Source: Myxococcus eversor (GTDB lineage: Bacteria; Myxococcota; Myxococcia; Myxococcales; Myxococcaceae). From it: 64,000 bases of DNA. Below the pieces are notes generated by a model, which was not told the DNA's origin, ran no database searches, and was given only the letters and a program-made list of their open reading frames with translations. The stretch spans positions 310,001-374,000 of the forward strand of contig NZ_JAAIXY010000012.1 of assembly GCF_010894455.1 (NCBI RefSeq). Reading direction: 5' to 3'. Shown piece by piece: positions 27,717-37,132 of this stretch; within the stretch, counting starts at the first letter, position 1; the number at the start of each line of letters is the position of its first letter. The position numbers and the translations under genes were made by a program.

Positions 27717-27755
27717 CGCGGCATCCACCTCGCCTGGGTGTCACCAGAGGCACAC

Positions 27756-27788
27756 CCTCCCGAGCGCCCTCGATGGGCGCTCGGGAGG
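27756..27788. terminator. Strong bidirectional hairpin terminator
   Basis: A perfect 14-bp stem (CCTCCCGAGCGCCC, 27756-27769, with GGGCGCTCGGGAGG, 27775-27788) and a 5-base loop serve the convergent genes ending at 27716 and 27796. Confidence 0.75.
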
Positions 27789-27795
27789 ACGACCG

Positions 27796-29112
27796 TCACG
27801 AACCGGAACCGCCGACCTGCGCCAGACCCGGCGCGATGTAGGACGTGTTCTCCGGGCCGTAGATGCGAAGCACGACGTAGAACGAGCCACTCAGGGGTGA
27901 GGGCAACCAATTCGGCATCTCAGCGGCCGTGGGGGCGTTGGCCTGGATGTAGATCGTCACGGAGCCGTCGGCGGCGACGCTCAGGTTCGACTGGGTCCCG
28001 AGCGAGTAACGATCAATGCTGTTGGGGACCAGGAATTGATTCGCCCCGTACATGGTCAACGACCAGAAGGCCGCGGCAGGGGGAAGCTGGCCGGCGGGGA
28101 ACGTCACCGTGTACTGGTTTGCGCCGGAGAGCGGCTGCGAGTTCGTGTCCTGGTAGGCGCGGTAGTAGATCGCCTCCGAGGGCGAGTTCGCGTAGATCCC
28201 CGCCCGTGCCGTCAGCGACCGGAAGTCATAGTCGGTCCACCAGTCCGTGCCGAAGTAGGGGAGGTTCACCTCCGGGAGGTTCCAGCCGTTCTCGACCGCG
28301 CCCCCCTGGGCCTTGTGTGTGATGGCCTTGCTGGCCTCGAGGATCCCGCGCTGGAGCGCACCGGCCAGTTCCGGATCGAGCGTGGACGGATTGAAGGGCA
28401 GGCCAGGCCCCACGCCGATGCGCGCGAAGCGCTCGAGGAGCGGCGCATCCCCGGCCGGCGGCGTCTGGAAGGTCAGCGCCAGGTTGAGGTACTGGAAGAA
28501 CGACAGTGTCGTGAGGAACGAGGGGGCCACCGGCAGGAAGGGCGTCGCGGGCGCGGGTGGGGGCGCTGGCTGGCCGAGGAACCGGGACAGCGGGACCAGC
28601 GCGTATTCATCCATGATCGCCTGGGTCGCCGGGACGTCGTTGGGACCCAACATCTGCGTGCGCCCGAGCAGGAAGATGTAGCGACTCGGGACAGGGATCA
28701 CCGTTGCGTTCGGGACGCTGGCTGGCACCATCCCGGGGGGCGCGAGCACGTAGTTGCCCGCCGCCGCGCCGGTCGTCAACGTCCCGATGTAGCCAACGTT
28801 GTTGGTGCAGGCATCGATGATCTGGAAACTATAGTACCGCGGTGGATCCTGGGGCACCGCCGGCACCTGCAGCACGAGCGGCTCGGCGCCCAGGTCAAGC
28901 CAGCCTTGCGAGTACGCCGTGTCATTGTTGGGAGTGACGACGGTGGTATCGGCGGGAGTCGTGAGCTGCGCCTTGCCGTAGAACGTATTGAATTGCTGCT
29001 GGATGGCGAGTGTGCTCTGCCACAGGATGGAGTAGTTCTCGGCCAGCGGGTAACCGTACATGAAGGCCTGGTACGCGTACGCCCGCGCTTCGTCGAGAGG
29101 CAGAGGTGCCAT
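27796..29112 (-). CDS. DUF1254/DUF1214 domain protein
   Basis: The 438-residue protein shows a DUF1254 N-terminal domain (YQAFMYGYPLAENY, VVTPNNDTAYSQGWLDLGAE, YYSFQIIDACTNNVGYIG) and a DUF1214 C-terminal domain (AAFWSLTMYGANQFLVPNSI, DRYSLG, IYIQANAPTAAEMPNWLPSP). These pairs are widespread in bacteria; the enzymatic role is not settled. The frame is open to 29238, but the segment before ATG 29112 has no family match. No cleavable signal sequence is visible from this start and the ribosome binding site is weak. Confidence 0.85.
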   Translation of the reverse strand: MAPLPLDEARAYAYQAFMYGYPLAENYSILWQSTLAIQQQFNTFYGKAQLTTPADTTVVTPNNDTAYSQGWLDLGAEPLVLQVPAVPQDPPRYYSFQIIDACTNNVGYIGTLTTGAAAGNYVLAPPGMVPASVPNATVIPVPSRYIFLLGRTQMLGPNDVPATQAIMDEYALVPLSRFLGQPAPPPAPATPFLPVAPSFLTTLSFFQYLNLALTFQTPPAGDAPLLERFARIGVGPGLPFNPSTLDPELAGALQRGILEASKAITHKAQGGAVENGWNLPEVNLPYFGTDWWTDYDFRSLTARAGIYANSPSEAIYYRAYQDTNSQPLSGANQYTVTFPAGQLPPAAAFWSLTMYGANQFLVPNSIDRYSLGTQSNLSVAADGSVTIYIQANAPTAAEMPNWLPSPLSGSFYVVLRIYGPENTSYIAPGLAQVGGSGS

Positions 29113-29339
29113 GGTATTTTTGGACTCGGAATGATGGGGTGGGGCTGTTGCCGACAGCCCAAGCTCAAACCTGCCAGCGACGTCAATACGCCGCCTGCTT
29201 TGGCAGGGCATCCTGTCAGTCCATACTTCGAGGAGCAAGGGCAGCTTGGACGATCATCGCTCCGTAACGAAGACCGCCCATCGTCGAGCGGTCGTCGTTC
29301 TGGTTCGCCATCGCGGCAAGCCGCTTCGCGAGGGGTGGC

Positions 29340-29636
29340 TCAGAATGATCGGTAGCAGAACTGGCCCGGGTTTCCCTGGGTGCAGTCCTCGGGGCAGTTC
29401 TGTGTCGTTTCACCAGGGCAGCACGCCCTGTTCCCGCAGTACTCGCCGGAAGGACAGTCCGCCGGACAGCGCAGTCGCTCGATGGGCTCGCAGACCCCAT
29501 CGCCACAGACGGCGAGTTCGGACTCCGACGTGGCGAGCGCCTCCTCCACACCGGGGTCCTTCTCCATCGCACCAGCACCACATCCCACGACGAGCCCCAC
29601 CGTCAGGGCCATTGCGACACTCCAAGCCGCCTTCAT
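29340..29636 (-). CDS. Small Cys-rich lipoprotein with CGDGxC/CPxDC motif (98 aa)
   Basis: The protein begins MKAAWSVAMALTVGLVVGCG, a lipoprotein signal with lipobox VVGC. The mature part contains two Cys-rich units, CGDGVCEPIERLRCPADCP and CGNRACCPGETTQNCPEDC, a pattern common in myxobacterial surface proteins. AAGGAG lies upstream of ATG 29636; the frame is open to 29681. Function unknown. Confidence 0.7.
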   Translation of the reverse strand: MKAAWSVAMALTVGLVVGCGAGAMEKDPGVEEALATSESELAVCGDGVCEPIERLRCPADCPSGEYCGNRACCPGETTQNCPEDCTQGNPGQFCYRSF

Positions 29637-29791
29637 CGGAACGCTCCTTGTCGGGTCCGCACGCATGAGGACCGCGCGCAAAGGCTAGCAGGCATCGCGG
29701 ACAGAACAACGAGGTGCGCGTCGATGGCGTTGTCGCCGCATCGCTTATCGGATGAAGTGCCCGCCGTCTGGCCATCGCGCCCTCTCGTCGT

Positions 29792-30421
29792 TCAGGATGG
29801 CGGCATTTGCGGAGCGGTGCGCTTCCACGCCTCGAGCTCCTGCACGCGGCCGAGCCAGGTCCGGAGGTTCGCATACTCCCCGAGTGGCAGGCGCGCCGGT
29901 CCGGCGAGGGCAAACGCCGCGGCCAACGAAAAGTCGGCGAGCGTGAGGCGTTCCTGTGAGACCCACGTCTTGCCCGCGAGGTGCTCGTCCAGGACGCGTG
30001 CGTGCTGCGCGAAGAGCGCCTCGCCCCGTGCGACCTCGGCGGGGTTCGGCGGCCCACGGCCCGATACCGCCTTCACGAAGTTCTCGAAGACCAGGATGGT
30101 GCATGCCTGCGCCATGTGGCCCGAGCACCAGAAGAGCCAGCGAGTCACGTCAGCGCGCCCCCGCGCATCCGCGGGGAGCAGGGTTTGTCCCGGCGTCATC
30201 TCGGCCAGGTACTGCATGATGGCGCGCGACTCCCAGAGCAGGAATCCATCGTCATCGAGGACGGGAACGAGCCCGTTGGGATTGCGGCCCAGGTGCGGCG
30301 TCGCGCGCTGCTCGCCCTTTGGCAGGTCCACCACGATGCGCTCGAGAGGGACGTCGAGGTGGGTGGCGACGAGCAGGGCTCGGCGCGAGTTTCCGGACAA
30401 GGGGTGGAAGTAGAGCTTCAT
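29792..30421 (-). CDS. Glutathione S-transferase family protein
   Basis: A protein of 209 residues with an N-terminal thioredoxin-like GST domain (MKLYFHPLSGNSRRALLVAT, NPNGLVPVLDDDGFLLWESR with the cis-Pro and the Glu-Ser glutathione-binding pair) and a C-terminal helical domain (LTLADFSLAAAFAL containing the conserved N-capping Asp). The active-site position near residue 9-12 offers Ser-Gly-Asn-Ser. AGGAG supports the start. Substrate unknown. Confidence 0.88.
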   Translation of the reverse strand: MKLYFHPLSGNSRRALLVATHLDVPLERIVVDLPKGEQRATPHLGRNPNGLVPVLDDDGFLLWESRAIMQYLAEMTPGQTLLPADARGRADVTRWLFWCSGHMAQACTILVFENFVKAVSGRGPPNPAEVARGEALFAQHARVLDEHLAGKTWVSQERLTLADFSLAAAFALAGPARLPLGEYANLRTWLGRVQELEAWKRTAPQMPPS

Positions 30422-30606
30422 GGAGCGTTCTCCTGGACCGCGCAGAGGAGGAGCGAACCTGCCTCCCCGGGGTGACAGCGGCCTGTCAGGTATGTTCGGG
30501 CCCCGTGTTGTCCTTGAATGGGAATCCCCGTGGGGAGGGGAGCCGCGAGCCCTACCGTGAGGGGGCGGGCCCTGTTACACATCCCTGGCCTTTCCCCAGG
30601 AGTCCC

Positions 30607-31125
30607 ATGGCCCCCTCACTCTTCGACGACCACGGCTACCAGGACGTCCCCAACCGCGAGAGGGGCATCAACCTCTCCGCGGCGGACGACCGGACCCTCC
30701 GCATGGCCATGCCGCCCGTGGACGGCGCCCTGCTCGACGCCCTGGTGCGCTACCAGGAGGCCTTCCTGTCCCATGCCGGCTCGGATCGGGGGGCGGAGAA
30801 CCTGGCCCGTGCCCACGCCCTGGCCCAGACTGCCTCGGGCCTGGAGGCCCGGGCCCTGGAGCAGGGCATCGCCATGCTGCGCGCCTTCGGTGGCCGCCGG
30901 TGGACCGCCCGGAGGCTGGACGACAAGCTGCGTCAACTCGAGGCAGCCTCGGACACGTCGGAGGAGCTGCGCACCCGCGTCCGGGACGAGCTGGGCAAGC
31001 AGGAGCGGGAGACGGTGGCCCTGGGCCGCCGCTATGGCGAGGCCACCCTGGCGCTCCTCCGGGAACGCGAGGCCTCCCTCCTGGACCTCCACACCCGGAT
31101 GACCGGCCTGCTCAGCCAGGGATGA
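30607..31125 (+). CDS. Hypothetical coiled-coil protein (172 aa)
   Basis: A soluble, strongly helical protein starting MAPSLFDDHGYQDVPN, with Leu/Glu/Arg heptad character in RRLDDKLRQLEAASDTSEEL and REREASLLDLHTRMTGLL. AGGAG lies just before ATG 30607; the frame is open to 30319, but the upstream part is not protein-like. No family recognised. It precedes miaB by 73 bases on the same strand. Confidence 0.65.
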   Translation: MAPSLFDDHGYQDVPNRERGINLSAADDRTLRMAMPPVDGALLDALVRYQEAFLSHAGSDRGAENLARAHALAQTASGLEARALEQGIAMLRAFGGRRWTARRLDDKLRQLEAASDTSEELRTRVRDELGKQERETVALGRRYGEATLALLREREASLLDLHTRMTGLLSQG

Positions 31126-31198
31126 CCGCCGCCCCCGCTTCGGTTGATTTCCGTGCCCGGCCGTCGCATAAGGGCACGTTCTTGCTCAGAGAATCCCA

Positions 31199-32587
31199 AT
31201 GAAGCGCTACTTCATCCACACCTTCGGCTGCCAGATGAACGTCAACGACTCGCTCCGCATGAGCGAGGTGCTGGCGAAGATGTCCTACGAGCCGACGCCG
31301 GTGCCGGAAAACGCGGACCTCATCATCCTCAACACCTGCTCCATCCGCGAGAAGGCCGAGGACAAGATGCTGTCCGCCCTGGGCCGCTACAAGCCGGTGA
31401 AGGCCAGTCGCGGCGCGCTCATCGGCGTGGGCGGCTGCGTGGCCCAGCAGGAGAAGGACCGCCTCATCAAGAAGGTGCCGTACCTGGACTTCGTCTTCGG
31501 CCCCGACAACATCGCCCGCCTGCCTGACATCATCGGCCGCGTGGAGGCGGATCGGGAGCGCGTCGTCGAGACGGCCTTCGTGGACTCGGAGGAGTACGTC
31601 TTCCCGCGCGCGGACCCGGAGACGTCCCGCGGCAAGGTCACCGAGTTCGTCACGGTGATGAAGGGCTGCGACAACGTCTGCTCGTTCTGCGTCGTCCCGC
31701 ACACGCGCGGCCGTGAAGTCAGCCGCGCCTTCCCGGAGGTCCTCCTGGAGGTGGACTCGCTGGCGAAGGTCGGCGTGCGCGAGGTGACGCTCATCGGCCA
31801 GAACGTGAACTCGTACCTGGGCGGCGTGTCCTTCGCCCAACTGCTCCTGCGCACCGCGGAGGTGCCGGGCATCGAGCGCGTGCGCTTCACCACCAGCCAC
31901 CCGCATGACCTGTCCGACGAGCTGATTGAGGCGTTCCGCACGCAGCCCAAGATTGCTCCGCACTTCCACCTGCCCGTGCAGTGCGGGAGCGACCGCATCC
32001 TGAAGATGATGCGCCGCGACTACACCGTGGTGCAGTACATGGAGCGGCTCAACAAGCTGCGCGAGGCGCGGCCGGGCATCGCCGTCACCACCGACATCAT
32101 CGTGGGCTTCCCCGGGGAGACCGAGGAGGACTTCGAGATGACGATGAAGCTGACCGAGGAGGTCCGCTTCGACAACCAGTTCTCCTTCATCTACAGCCCC
32201 CGCCCCAAGACGGGCGCGGCGCTGCGCGAGAAGGACTGGGGCCCCATTCCGCACGAGGTGAAGATCGCCCGCCTGGAGCGCCTGCAGAAGCTGCAGCGCC
32301 GCATCAGCGCGGAGACGACCGCGGCCCTCGTCGACTCGGTGGTGGAGGTGATGGTGGAGGGCCACTCGCGCTACGACGCCGCCAAGCGCTTCGGCCGCAC
32401 GCCGGAGAACCGCACCGTCAACTTCGAGGGCGACGCGCCCACCGGAGCCTTCGTGACGGTGAAGGTGGACCGCTCCACGCCCAACCAGCTCTCCGGCAAG
32501 CAGCTCGCGGTGCTGCAGCTCCCCACCGTGGAGCCGCTGCCCGTGGCGCCGCCCGTCTCGCCGTTCCATGTCGTCGCCGAGGCCTGA
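31199..32587 (+). CDS. miaB: tRNA-2-methylthio-N6-dimethylallyladenosine synthase
   Basis: A radical-SAM methylthiotransferase of 462 residues acting on N6-isopentenyladenosine at position 37 of tRNAs. The UPF0004 domain has the three auxiliary-cluster cysteines (FGCQMN, LNTCSIREKAEDK, GGCVAQQ). The radical-SAM cluster motif is CDNVCSFC (CxxxCxxC). The TRAM domain follows at about 380-445 (DSVVEVMVEGHS, NRTVNFEG). Length and motifs match MiaB rather than RimO or MtaB. The final ~20 residues are a proline-rich tail. The gamma-carbonic-anhydrase-like gene starts 27 bases later. Confidence 0.95.
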   Translation: MKRYFIHTFGCQMNVNDSLRMSEVLAKMSYEPTPVPENADLIILNTCSIREKAEDKMLSALGRYKPVKASRGALIGVGGCVAQQEKDRLIKKVPYLDFVFGPDNIARLPDIIGRVEADRERVVETAFVDSEEYVFPRADPETSRGKVTEFVTVMKGCDNVCSFCVVPHTRGREVSRAFPEVLLEVDSLAKVGVREVTLIGQNVNSYLGGVSFAQLLLRTAEVPGIERVRFTTSHPHDLSDELIEAFRTQPKIAPHFHLPVQCGSDRILKMMRRDYTVVQYMERLNKLREARPGIAVTTDIIVGFPGETEEDFEMTMKLTEEVRFDNQFSFIYSPRPKTGAALREKDWGPIPHEVKIARLERLQKLQRRISAETTAALVDSVVEVMVEGHSRYDAAKRFGRTPENRTVNFEGDAPTGAFVTVKVDRSTPNQLSGKQLAVLQLPTVEPLPVAPPVSPFHVVAEA

Positions 32588-32614
32588 GGGCTCGCGCACG
32601 CAAGAGGTGTCCGC

Positions 32615-33130
32615 ATGGCGCTGAGGTCGTTCCGCGGGGTGTCCCCCCGCATCCACCCGAGCTGCTTCGTGGATGACTCCGCCCAGGTGGTGGGGGACGT
32701 GGAGCTGGGGGAGGGGTCCTCCATCTGGCTCAACACGGTGCTGCGCGGCGACGTGAATCCCATCCGCGTGGGCCAGCGCACCAACCTTCAAGACCTGTCC
32801 CTGCTCCACGTCACCGGAGGCAGGTCGAGCACCCTCATCGGCGACGACGTGACGGTGGGGCATCACGTGGTGCTGCACGGCTGTACCGTGGGCAACCGCG
32901 TGCTCGTGGGGATGGGCTCCATCCTCCTGGACGAGGTGGAAGTAGGGGATGACTGCATCATCGGCGCGGGGACGCTGTTGACGCCCGGGACGAAGGTGCC
33001 GCCCGGCTCCATGGTGATGGGCTCACCCGGCAAGGTGAAGCGGCTGCTCACGGAGGCGGAGCGCGAGTTCCTCCTGATGTCGGCCCACCACTATGTGGAG
33101 CTGGCCAACGAGTACCGCTCCAGCCGCTGA
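32615..33130 (+). CDS. Gamma-carbonic-anhydrase-like left-handed beta-helix protein
   Basis: The 171-residue protein has hexapeptide repeats typical of a left-handed beta-helix (FVDDSAQVVGDVELGEGSSI, TVGHHVVLHGCTVGNRVLVG). Histidines in LLHV and GHHVVLHGC sit where the gamma-carbonic anhydrase/YrdA family binds zinc. GAGG is placed correctly before the ATG. Whether it has carbonic anhydrase activity cannot be told; many members lack it. Confidence 0.88.
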   Translation: MALRSFRGVSPRIHPSCFVDDSAQVVGDVELGEGSSIWLNTVLRGDVNPIRVGQRTNLQDLSLLHVTGGRSSTLIGDDVTVGHHVVLHGCTVGNRVLVGMGSILLDEVEVGDDCIIGAGTLLTPGTKVPPGSMVMGSPGKVKRLLTEAEREFLLMSAHHYVELANEYRSSR

Positions 33131-33167
33131 CTCGCCGGCCCTCGCGCGCCGTGTTAGGACCCGCCCC

Positions 33168-33638
33168 ATGGCTCTCGTGCCTGCGAACACCCTCAAGGCG
33201 TGCCCCCTCTTCAAGGGCTTCACCGACACCGGCATCCAGATCTTCGCGGGCGTGGCGGTGCCCCGGGCCTTCCCGAAGGGCACCGCGCTCTTCACCGAGG
33301 GCAAGACGGGGGAGTCGCTCCTCATCGTCGGTGAGGGCACGGTGCGTCTGAGCGCCCGGAATCCCTCGGGCGAGGACGTGTCGCTGGGCGAAGTGGGCAC
33401 CGGCGAGCCCCTGGGAGAGCTGGCGCTGGTTCAGAAGGGCGAGCGGCTGTGCACCGCCACCGCCGTCACGGATGTCTCCGCGCTGGAGATTCGCTCCTCG
33501 GACTTCCAGAAGCTCCTGGCCACCAAGCCCCAGGCCTGCGTGAAGCTGCTGATGGGCATCGTCGGCTTCTTCGGCCAGAAGGCCCGAGACAACCGGGACA
33601 TGATTCGGACCCTCATCGGAAAGGCTCCGGCCGCCTGA
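33168..33638 (+). CDS. Cyclic nucleotide-binding domain protein
   Basis: A 156-residue single-domain protein of the Crp/cNMP-binding fold: CPLFKGFTDTGIQIFAG, FPKGTALFTEGKTGESLLIV, the phosphate-cassette-like GTGEPLGELALVQKGERLCT, then TDVSALEIRSSDFQKLL. There is no helix-turn-helix, so it is not itself a DNA-binding regulator. The usual Arg of a cAMP cassette is not obvious. The start at 33168 is preceded by AGGA. Confidence 0.82.
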   Translation: MALVPANTLKACPLFKGFTDTGIQIFAGVAVPRAFPKGTALFTEGKTGESLLIVGEGTVRLSARNPSGEDVSLGEVGTGEPLGELALVQKGERLCTATAVTDVSALEIRSSDFQKLLATKPQACVKLLMGIVGFFGQKARDNRDMIRTLIGKAPAA

Positions 33639-33665
33639 GAGGCCCGTGGTAGCGTGGGGCCCGGT

Positions 33666-34685
33666 ATGCGCGCCCCCCACCTGGCCGTCCTCCTACTGCT
33701 CGGGGTCCATGCGTCGGCCCCCGCGTACGCCGGGTCGACCTCCCAGGGTTCCATCGCCTCCGAGGACGACTGGTTCGCCAACCAGTACACCCCGGGCGGC
33801 GTGGAAGTGCGCGCGGATGTTCGCGTCTTCACCCTGTTCGCCCTGCTGAACCGCGCGGGCTACGACGCGGGCCCCGTGGAGCGGGCCCACCCCGTGCCCA
33901 CCTACCGCTACGGGCGCGCGCGCACCCTCGTCCGCGAGCGGCTGGCCACGGCGCCCCCGGAAGTCCTCCTGGCGGCGCGAGCCTTCTTCGCCGCGCACCC
34001 GGAGCCCGTGGAGGTCTACCTGGCGCGCCTCCTCGGCGGCCCCGACGTCCCAGGTCCCGCCGGGGAGCTGGTGGGGCTGGAGGCGCTCCTGGCCCGGGCG
34101 GAGCGCGAGTGGCCGGTGGCCGCGCTCCGGGCGGAGACGCTGCCCGACTTCCGGACAGAGCAGCGCGCCTGGCTGCCCCTGCTGGATGCCCCCTTCCAAC
34201 AGGCGGCCCGACTTCTGGGCCTACGGGAAGGTGAGCCGCCCCCTCGGGTGGTGGTTAATCTGCTCGAATCCGAAGGAAGCGTGCGAGCGGTGGACACGGG
34301 GCATGGGTGGGTGATTGTGGTGGGGCCCGCGACGCGAGCCCCCCAGGCCGAGCCCGTGGTGAGAGCGCTGGCGCGGGGGGTGTTGTCCGCGCGCCTGGCC
34401 GGCCGCCTGGGTGCTCGCTGGGCGGGCGGAGCGGCGGCGCTGAAGGACGCGCGGGCGAGGGGGGCGGGTGAGGGGACGGTCGACGACTATGGGGTGGCGC
34501 TGCTGAGCCGTGCGCTGGCCCTGACGGCGACGGGGGCACCGGCGGGGGCCTACGAGGACGCCAGTCGCGAGGGGTACTTCGGGTTGAAGACCCTGTCGCG
34601 GAGTTTTGAGGACGCGCGCCCGGTTGATGTGTGGGCGCTGGATGGGCTGGCTCGGGCGGTGACCTGGCAAGCCCCTCGGAAGTGA
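33666..34685 (+). CDS. Secreted hypothetical protein (339 aa)
   Basis: It begins MRAPHLAVLLLLGVHASAPA followed by YAG, a cleavable signal peptide. The mature part starts with an acidic aromatic segment (SEDDWFANQYTPGG) and is otherwise Ala/Arg/Leu-rich and helical (VFTLFALLNRAGYD, EVYLARLLGG). No HExxH or other catalytic motif is seen. It lies 27 bases after the cNMP-binding gene and 16 bases before the DedA gene, so the three may form one transcript. Confidence 0.7.
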   Translation: MRAPHLAVLLLLGVHASAPAYAGSTSQGSIASEDDWFANQYTPGGVEVRADVRVFTLFALLNRAGYDAGPVERAHPVPTYRYGRARTLVRERLATAPPEVLLAARAFFAAHPEPVEVYLARLLGGPDVPGPAGELVGLEALLARAEREWPVAALRAETLPDFRTEQRAWLPLLDAPFQQAARLLGLREGEPPPRVVVNLLESEGSVRAVDTGHGWVIVVGPATRAPQAEPVVRALARGVLSARLAGRLGARWAGGAAALKDARARGAGEGTVDDYGVALLSRALALTATGAPAGAYEDASREGYFGLKTLSRSFEDARPVDVWALDGLARAVTWQAPRK

Positions 34686-34701
34686 ACGGACGGGACAACG
34701 C

Positions 34702-35520
34702 GTGCAAGACCTTCTCACCCAACTGCTTGGCGACTCACAGGGCTTCATCGCCTACGCCACCGTGTTCGGCATCCTCGTGGCCTGTGGCCTGGGGGTCCCG
34801 TTGCCGGAGGACATCTCGCTCATCCTGGGTGGCTTCCTGGCGCACAAGGGCGCCGCGAGCCTTCCGGTGATGATGGCGGTGGGCTTCGCCGGCATCCTCG
34901 TGGGTGACAGCCTCATCTTCCTCGCCGGCCGTCGGCTGGGCGGGAAGCTGGGGCGCGGCAGTGACGGCAAGGGTGGGGGCTTCTTCGCGCGCATCGTCAC
35001 GCCGGAGAAGCGTGCCCGGGTGGAAGGGCTCTTCACGCGCCACGGACAGAAGATTGTCTGCATCGCGCGCTTCATGCCGGGCGTGCGCGCGGTGACGTAC
35101 TTCACCGCGGGCTCGGTGGGCATGCCCTACTGGCAGTTCATCTTCTGGGATGGGCTGGCGGCGCTGCTGTCCGCGCCCGTCTTCGTGTGGCTCGGCTTCC
35201 ACTTCGGTGGCGAACTGGACGTGCTCATCTCCAAGTTCAAGGAAGGCCAGTACGCCGTCATGGGCGTGCTCGCGGTGGCCGCCATCGGCTACTTCCTGTG
35301 GCGTCGCAGCCGCGCGGCGGCGAAGAAGGCCCAGGCCAGCGAGGCGCCCTTCACGCCCGTGTCGACTCCGTCGAACTCCTCCTCCGACGAGTCCTCCTCC
35401 GAGGCGACCGCGGCTCGCAACAACGTGAAGGGTGGTTCCGAGCCGCTGTTCAAGGTGAGCTCCACCTCCTCCGAGAAGTCGCCGGTGACGGCCTCCTCGC
35501 GCGAGCTGATGAAGCACTGA
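34702..35520 (+). CDS. DedA family membrane protein
   Basis: The protein of 272 residues matches the DedA/SNARE-associated family of polytopic inner-membrane proteins, now linked to lipid-carrier flipping. Typical motifs are GVPLPEDISLILGGFLAHKG near the N-terminus and FTRHGQKIVCIARFMPGVRA followed by VTYFTAGSVGMPYWQF. A Ser/Glu-rich cytoplasmic tail of about 60 residues (SNSSSDESSSEATAARNN) is longer than usual. The start is GTG 34702. Confidence 0.88.
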   Translation: MQDLLTQLLGDSQGFIAYATVFGILVACGLGVPLPEDISLILGGFLAHKGAASLPVMMAVGFAGILVGDSLIFLAGRRLGGKLGRGSDGKGGGFFARIVTPEKRARVEGLFTRHGQKIVCIARFMPGVRAVTYFTAGSVGMPYWQFIFWDGLAALLSAPVFVWLGFHFGGELDVLISKFKEGQYAVMGVLAVAAIGYFLWRRSRAAAKKAQASEAPFTPVSTPSNSSSDESSSEATAARNNVKGGSEPLFKVSSTSSEKSPVTASSRELMKH

Positions 35521-35676
35521 GGGGGCGCGCGTGACGCGTCCGTCACGTGCGTCGGTCTGTCATTTGAACTCATAGGAGCCGCGAGGCTCGTTGAGTGTGT
35601 GGCAGGCAGGTTCGAAGGGGCTGGCGACGCGGTGCGGCGGCTGTTAGTCCCTCGCCCGCGTTCAGCGCGGCGAACC

Positions 35677-37065
35677 ATGTCAGACACGATTGAGCAGGGC
35701 CCCACCCGGATGGGGTTGTTTCGGCTGACCTGGCCGATCTTCCTGGAGCTCCTCCTCTTCATGGCGATGGGCACGGCGGACACGCTGATGCTCAGCGGTG
35801 TGTCCGACGACGCGGTCTCCGCAGTGGGGGTCGTCAATCAGTACCTGTTCATCTGCATCCTCATCATGGAGGTGGTGAGCAACGGCGCCTCCGTCGTCGT
35901 GTCCCAGTACCTGGGCGCGCGTCGCTCAGCGGAGGCCGCGCGCATCTCCGCGGTGGCCATCACCCTGAATCTGCTGCTCGGCGTGACGGTCAGCGCGGGG
36001 TTGCTGCTGTTCGGGGATGCGCTGCTGTCGCGGATGAACCTGCACGGAATCGTGCTGGAGCATGCTCGGACGTACATGGGAATCGCCGGAGGGTTCATCT
36101 TCCTCCAGGCGCTCATCAACGTGTGCTCCAGCCTGATTCGCACCTATGGCTTCACGCGCGAGTCGATGTTCATCGCGCTGGGGATGAACGCGCTGCACGT
36201 GGGCGGCAATGCGCTGCTCATCTTCGGGATGCTCGGGTTTCCTCGACTGGAAGTGGCCGGCGCGGCCATCTCCACGGTGGGCAGTCGCGCGGTGGCGCTC
36301 GTCGTGTTCGCCTGGCTGTTGTACCGGGTGATGGACGTGAAGATGCGCGCGCGTGACTACGTGACATTCACCCGGGACACGCTCCGGAAGATCTTCCGGG
36401 TGGGCGTTCCCTCCGCCGTGGAGCAGGGGACTTACCAGTGCTGCCAGGCGGTGTTCCTGTACTACGTGACGTTCCTGGGGCCCACGGCGCTGGCCTCTCG
36501 GCAGTACGCGAATGCGATTTCCCAATACATCTTCCTGTTCAGCCTCGCCGTCGGCATGGGCACGGCCATCATCGTGGGCCGGCTGGTGGGCGCGGGGCAG
36601 GCGGACGAGGCGTACCGCCGCGTGCTCCAGAGCCTGAAGTGGGCCGTGGCCATCACCGTCGTCGTGGACGTGGTGGCCATCCTGGTCCGCGCGCCGCTGG
36701 TGGGGTTGTTCACCCATGACGGGGACATCGTCCGGCTCACGTCCCAGGTCATCGTCCTGGGGCTCCTGTTGGAGACGGGGCGCTCCTTCAACCTGGTGCT
36801 GGTGAACGCGCTGCGGTCCGCGGGAGATGCTCCGTTCACCGTCTACATGGGCTTCTTGTCCATGGTCTGCATGAGCCTGCCCCTGGGGTACGTGCTGGTC
36901 TTCAAGCTGAACCTGGGGCTCGCCGGCGTGTGGCTGGCGGTTGCAGCCGATGAATGGCTGCGAGGCATCTCCATGTGGATTCGCTGGAAGAGCAGGGCGT
37001 GGGAGCAGAAGTCCCTGGTCGACCCGGTGGATGCTCCCGCTGTCGTGGCGGTCGTGAGCGCGTAG
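35677..37065 (+). CDS. MATE-family multidrug/metabolite efflux transporter
   Basis: A 462-residue polytopic membrane protein with about 12 hydrophobic helices in two halves. MATE signatures include LTWPIFLELLLFMAMGTADT, NGASVVVSQYLGARRSAEAA, GVPSAVEQGTYQCCQAVFLY and GMGTAIIVGRLVGAGQADEA. The frame is open to 35599, but the family starts near ATG 35677. The ribosome binding site is poor. It ends 68 bases from the opposing M16 protease stop. Confidence 0.9.
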   Translation: MSDTIEQGPTRMGLFRLTWPIFLELLLFMAMGTADTLMLSGVSDDAVSAVGVVNQYLFICILIMEVVSNGASVVVSQYLGARRSAEAARISAVAITLNLLLGVTVSAGLLLFGDALLSRMNLHGIVLEHARTYMGIAGGFIFLQALINVCSSLIRTYGFTRESMFIALGMNALHVGGNALLIFGMLGFPRLEVAGAAISTVGSRAVALVVFAWLLYRVMDVKMRARDYVTFTRDTLRKIFRVGVPSAVEQGTYQCCQAVFLYYVTFLGPTALASRQYANAISQYIFLFSLAVGMGTAIIVGRLVGAGQADEAYRRVLQSLKWAVAITVVVDVVAILVRAPLVGLFTHDGDIVRLTSQVIVLGLLLETGRSFNLVLVNALRSAGDAPFTVYMGFLSMVCMSLPLGYVLVFKLNLGLAGVWLAVAADEWLRGISMWIRWKSRAWEQKSLVDPVDAPAVVAVVSA

Positions 37066-37132
37066 GCCCGTGCGAGGAGCCCTCCGTGATGCGGATGGGC
37101 TCCTTGCCTCTAGAAGACTGGGACGGAGCGCG

